From JBBSDV01 sp038240335 (GTDB taxonomy: Bacteria > Chloroflexota > Dehalococcoidia > DSTF01 > JACRBR01): a stretch of 13,704 bases of DNA. Both the position numbers and the translations under genes were made by a program. The notes below the pieces were generated by a model, which was not told the DNA's origin, ran no database searches, and was given only the letters and a program-made list of their open reading frames with translations. Position 1 is the first letter of the stretch. Each line of letters starts with the position of its first letter. Positions 12,809-13,704 of this stretch are shown here, piece by piece. The stretch is from positions 1 to 13,704 of the forward strand of contig JBBSDV010000082.1 of assembly GCA_038240335.1 (NCBI GenBank), given 5' to 3'.

Positions 12809-13704
12809 CTACTTCGGCGCTAGTTCGAAGATGGTGACGTAGGCCTTGCCACACGCGGCTGCGTCGTTCGGTCGCGTGACGCCCGGACCGCAGAACGACT
12901 GCACCCGGGTCAGTGCGAAGTCCCTCTTCAGCTGCGCGAGCATGAGATCGGCCGAGTTGAAGTAGTCGCTGCCCGTGTGGTCGTACGCGTAATAGCGGAT
13001 ATGGTGATCGGCTACATATGCAGGCGTGAATCGCTCGAGCGGCACGTTGCCCCAACCGAAGGCGTGCAGGTCGGCCTCGAGCGAGGGGTGGTTGTCGAGC
13101 AGATAGTACGTCGCCGATGGCCAGCCCAGATACAGCAGCTGGCTATCGTTGCTGATCGTGTCGTGCGCCGCAACGTAATCGGCGAGCTCGCGATGCCCGG
13201 CGTACAGCTCGCGCGCGCCGGGGTTTGCGGCGGTGATGTACACGAAGGCGATGAACGCCACGAGCGGCGCGATGATCGCCGTCCGGTACCACTGGCGCAT
13301 CTCGTCGCCCGCGCTCAACGTCGCCAGCCGCGCCAGCCACATGACGAAGAACACCGCGAGCACCACGAACACGGGCGTCACGTATGACGGATAGCGCGTC
13401 GAATGCGAGAGGGCGGGGTGCTGAATCGCAAAGCCGAGCGTGACAAGCAGCATCCAGAGCAGCAGCGGGACCATCTCGTACCGCCGCCGCAGCGCAACCG
13501 TCGCAGTGGCGACGACGAAGCCGGCGATCGCGAGCAGGTAGATCGGACTGCTGACTTGCGTCCGGATCGCGTCGAAGTACAGGTTCCAGGCGCTGCCGCG
13601 GAATCCGCGCTTTGCTAACCCGGTGATGTTGTCGTAGTAGAGCTGAATCGATGCCGGCACGAAGCGATGACCGTGCGTTGGCACAGCGGGCGCCGCAACG
13701 ACGC
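12809..13704 (-). CDS. GT-C type membrane protein, C-terminal part (runs off the window)
   Basis: The minus-strand frame is open from the stop (TAG, 12811-12809) to the window edge, so the N-terminus is missing. The GTG at 13684 is internal, since the frame continues upstream as 'AVPTHGHRF...'. Visible are four TM segments ('SPIYLLAIAGFVVATATVAL', 'MVPLLLWMLLVTLGFAI', 'YVTPVFVVLAVFFVMWL', 'TAIIAPLVAFIAFVYITA') with the 'STRYPSYVTPVFVVLAV' motif, which resembles the late RY..P..P motif of PMT/ArnT-like GT-C enzymes. A soluble C-terminal domain of about 130 residues follows ('LADYVAAHDTISNDSQLLYL', 'ATYYLLDNHPSLEADLHAFGW'). It converges on the 877-aa glycosyltransferase gene with a 50-base gap. 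The two are likely part of one surface-glycosylation set; the specific substrate cannot be inferred. Confidence 0.75.
   Translation of the reverse strand, partial: VVAAPAVPTHGHRFVPASIQLYYDNITGLAKRGFRGSAWNLYFDAIRTQVSSPIYLLAIAGFVVATATVALRRRYEMVPLLLWMLLVTLGFAIQHPALSHSTRYPSYVTPVFVVLAVFFVMWLARLATLSAGDEMRQWYRTAIIAPLVAFIAFVYITAANPGARELYAGHRELADYVAAHDTISNDSQLLYLGWPSATYYLLDNHPSLEADLHAFGWGNVPLERFTPAYVADHHIRYYAYDHTGSDYFNSADLMLAQLKRDFALTRVQSFCGPGVTRPNDAAACGKAYVTIFELAPK

Overview
The window is high-GC bacterial chromosome, densely packed with genes. No mobile element, CRISPR array, rRNA or tRNA was seen. Several features point to a Chloroflexota-like organism, possibly an uncultured lineage: the class of isoleucyl-tRNA synthetase, the multi-TM GT-C glycosyltransferases of the 'PMT/ArnT' type, a soluble acyl-ACP desaturase and the MarR/pirin pair. 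This is an inference from protein style, not a phylogeny.

Layout. At the left edge (1-340) is the end of a GNAT acetyltransferase broken by an in-frame TAG. A ferritin-like acyl-ACP desaturase (529-1545, TTG start with a strong Shine-Dalgarno) follows, then a two-TM zinc-ribbon protein behind a TATAAT box (1731-2357). A roughly 200-base leader with a strong hairpin and a T-box-like core precedes ileS (2559-5762). The ileS product carries GVHH in place of the class I HIGH motif, an alteration linked to mupirocin hyper-resistance in type 2 IleRS enzymes. Nine bases after ileS comes a lipoprotein-like member of the signal peptidase I fold whose catalytic Ser and Lys are both replaced (5772-6641). 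It is followed, with a GTGA overlap, by a GT-C glycosyltransferase whose start is out of frame or missing (about 6640-8037).

The right half holds a convergent pirin gene (8236-8955, minus) and a divergent marR gene (9060-9512). The short region between them carries two TAGTTGC-n4-GCAACTA type operators 31 bp apart, centre to centre, over a well-formed pirin promoter. A small, conspicuously AT-richer carbonic-anhydrase-like gene (9624-9989) looks recently acquired. Next come a large GT-C glycosyltransferase with an N-terminal extracytoplasmic beta-sandwich (10125-12758) and the C-terminal part of a third GT-C protein on the minus strand, running off the right edge (12809-13704).

How they fit together. 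ileS, the dead-peptidase-like lipoprotein and the first GT-C are collinear and closely spaced, so they may be one transcript. The three GT-C proteins suggest lipid-linked sugar transfer onto surface glycans or proteins, with the lipoprotein as a possible accessory. marR and pirin form a self-contained regulated module. No intergenic stretch exceeds 300 bases.
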